Source: Acidobacteriota bacterium (GTDB lineage: Bacteria; Acidobacteriota; Vicinamibacteria; Vicinamibacterales; 2-12-FULL-66-21). Taken from it: a stretch of 6,404 nucleotides of DNA. Each line of letters opens with the position of its first letter. Position 1 is the first letter of the stretch. The DNA lies in NCBI GenBank assembly GCA_013694845.1, contig JACDBQ010000626.1, forward strand, positions 1-6,404, in the 5' to 3' direction. The translations under genes were made by a program, and so were the position numbers. Below, piece by piece: positions 5,483 to 6,404 of the stretch. The notes beneath the pieces are model-generated. The model ran no database searches, was not told the origin of the DNA, and saw only the letters and a list, made by a program, of their open reading frames with translations.

Positions 5483-6404
5483 TCAGTAGCCCTCCGAGGA
5501 CTCGCTGAAGTAGTACGGTGCCTGGTACGCGCCGGTCTTCTGCTTCTTTATCTGTCTGAGAAGATCGTTGAGTAGCGAGCTTGCGCCGAAGCGGTACCGC
5601 GTTTTGTTGAGCCATGCGTCGCCCAGCGTTTCCTTCACAGCAACCAGGTAGTGAAGCGCCTGCTTCGCCCGCTGAATCCCGCCGGCCGGCTTCATCCCGA
5701 TCGGCACGCCGGTGGCAAGATAATGATCGCGGATCGCCTCGATCATCACCTGCGTGTTCGCAAGCGTTGCGTTCGACGAGGTTTTTCCTGTGCTCGTCTT
5801 GATGAAGTCGTCCTTGCGGATCGCGCGCATGGCTATGAACGACGCAGCGCGCACGTTGTCGTAGGTCTCCAACTCGCTCACCTCAAGGATTACCTTGAGC
5901 CTTGCGTCGCCGCATGCGTGGACGACCGCTGCTATCTCGTCACTCATGGCGCTGAACTCGCCGGCGAGGAAGAGACCGCGGTTGATGACCATGTCGATTT
6001 CGTGTGCTCCGTCGGCGACCGCCTGCCGCACCTCCTGCACCCGGAACCTGAGCGGCGTCTGTCCCGACGGAAATGACGTGGCGACCGACGCGACCTTGAT
6101 GGATGTGTCGCCCAGGAGGCGGTGTGCCTGCCCGACGAAGGCGGGGTAAATGCATACCGCCGCGACGGGCGGAACCTCCGGGTCGTCGCTCGGCGTTCGG
6201 GCCTTCTGGCAGAGGGAGGTGACCTTGCCTGGCGTGTCCTTCCCCTCGAGCGTGGTCAGGTCCACCATCGAGACGGCGGTTTTCAATCCCCACAGCTTCG
6301 AGTTGTGCTTGATGCTGCGAGTCGCGAACTTCGCTGCGCGCTCCTCCACGCCGACCTGATCCACCGTCCCGATCTCGTCGAGGAGTCTCTTGAACGGGGA
6401 ACTC
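5483..6404 (-). CDS. deoC: Deoxyribose-phosphate aldolase, long (animal-like) type, 5' end outside the window
   Basis: DeoC cleaves 2-deoxyribose-5-phosphate into glyceraldehyde-3-phosphate and acetaldehyde, the last step of deoxynucleoside breakdown. Counting from the GTG at 6364 as residue 1, the catalytic residues are D124 (EIDMVIN), the Schiff-base lysine K189 (FIKTSTGK) and K225 (GMKPAGGI). The D-to-K spacing of 65 equals that of the E. coli enzyme (D102, K167). The chain ends in tyrosine, as in E. coli, where the terminal Tyr aids catalysis. VDLTTLEGKDT (34-44) and the tail GASSLLNDLLRQIKKQKTGAY (260-280) resemble the longer human DERA more than the 259-residue E. coli enzyme. The frame stays open upstream of the GTG to the window edge (SSPFKRLLDEIGT), with no ribosome site before the GTG. 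The true start is therefore probably beyond position 6404; otherwise the gene is 5483-6364 (293 residues). It is the first visible gene of a three-gene operon. Confidence 0.95.
   Translation of the reverse strand, partial: SSPFKRLLDEIGTVDQVGVEERAAKFATRSIKHNSKLWGLKTAVSMVDLTTLEGKDTPGKVTSLCQKARTPSDDPEVPPVAAVCIYPAFVGQAHRLLGDTSIKVASVATSFPSGQTPLRFRVQEVRQAVADGAHEIDMVINRGLFLAGEFSAMSDEIAAVVHACGDARLKVILEVSELETYDNVRAASFIAMRAIRKDDFIKTSTGKTSSNATLANTQVMIEAIRDHYLATGVPIGMKPAGGIQRAKQALHYLVAVKETLGDAWLNKTRYRFGASSLLNDLLRQIKKQKTGAYQAPYYFSESSEGY
5490..5495 (-). promoter_or_regulatory. Ribosome binding site of the ALDH gene, inside the 3' end of deoC
   Basis: On the - strand, GGAGGG overlaps the last deoC codons (SSEGY) and lies eight bases before the ATG at 5481. 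It supports that start and implies coupled translation of deoC and the ALDH gene. Confidence 0.75.

Overview
The window is high-GC, densely coding bacterial DNA with six protein genes and no RNA gene, insertion sequence or CRISPR array that I could see. The host looks like a soil- or water-type high-GC bacterium. A CaiB/BaiF CoA-transferase, an FCD-type GntR regulator and a crotonase together are common in Proteobacteria and other metabolically versatile bacteria. A long, animal-like DeoC followed by two aldehyde dehydrogenase genes is known to me from several phyla, including Actinobacteria. I cannot assign a phylum.

Block 1 (about 1-2984) looks like a small acyl-CoA module. A class III (CaiB/BaiF) CoA-transferase gene on the + strand converges, with a 13-base gap, on a GntR/FCD regulator gene on the - strand. 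The regulator is divergent from a crotonase-family gene on the + strand. The 151-base divergent region carries a perfect TTGACA -35 element and a 12-base near-palindrome over the presumed -10. Related sequence lies at the extreme left of the window, upstream of the CoA-transferase. This suggests one regulator controlling both flanking genes. The crotonase lacks both catalytic glutamates of true enoyl-CoA hydratases, so its reaction is open.

Block 2 (3060-6404, all - strand) is a tight three-gene operon: deoC (5' end beyond the window), a full-length aldehyde dehydrogenase, and a 303-residue protein built like the front of an aldehyde dehydrogenase but lacking every catalytic residue. Each junction has one base between stop and start (TGA-C-ATG and TGA-C-GTG). 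In both, a Shine-Dalgarno sequence is embedded in the last codons of the preceding gene. Together the two ALDH genes match the two-domain ALDH16 architecture split at the interdomain linker. The likely pathway is deoxyribose-5-phosphate to glyceraldehyde-3-phosphate plus acetaldehyde (DeoC), then oxidation of acetaldehyde, probably to acetate, by the split ALDH16.

The two blocks converge at 2985-3059, where there is a GC-rich hairpin without a clear T-tract. The most interesting points are the split ALDH16 with its pseudoenzyme partner next to an animal-like DeoC, and the crotonase without catalytic glutamates.
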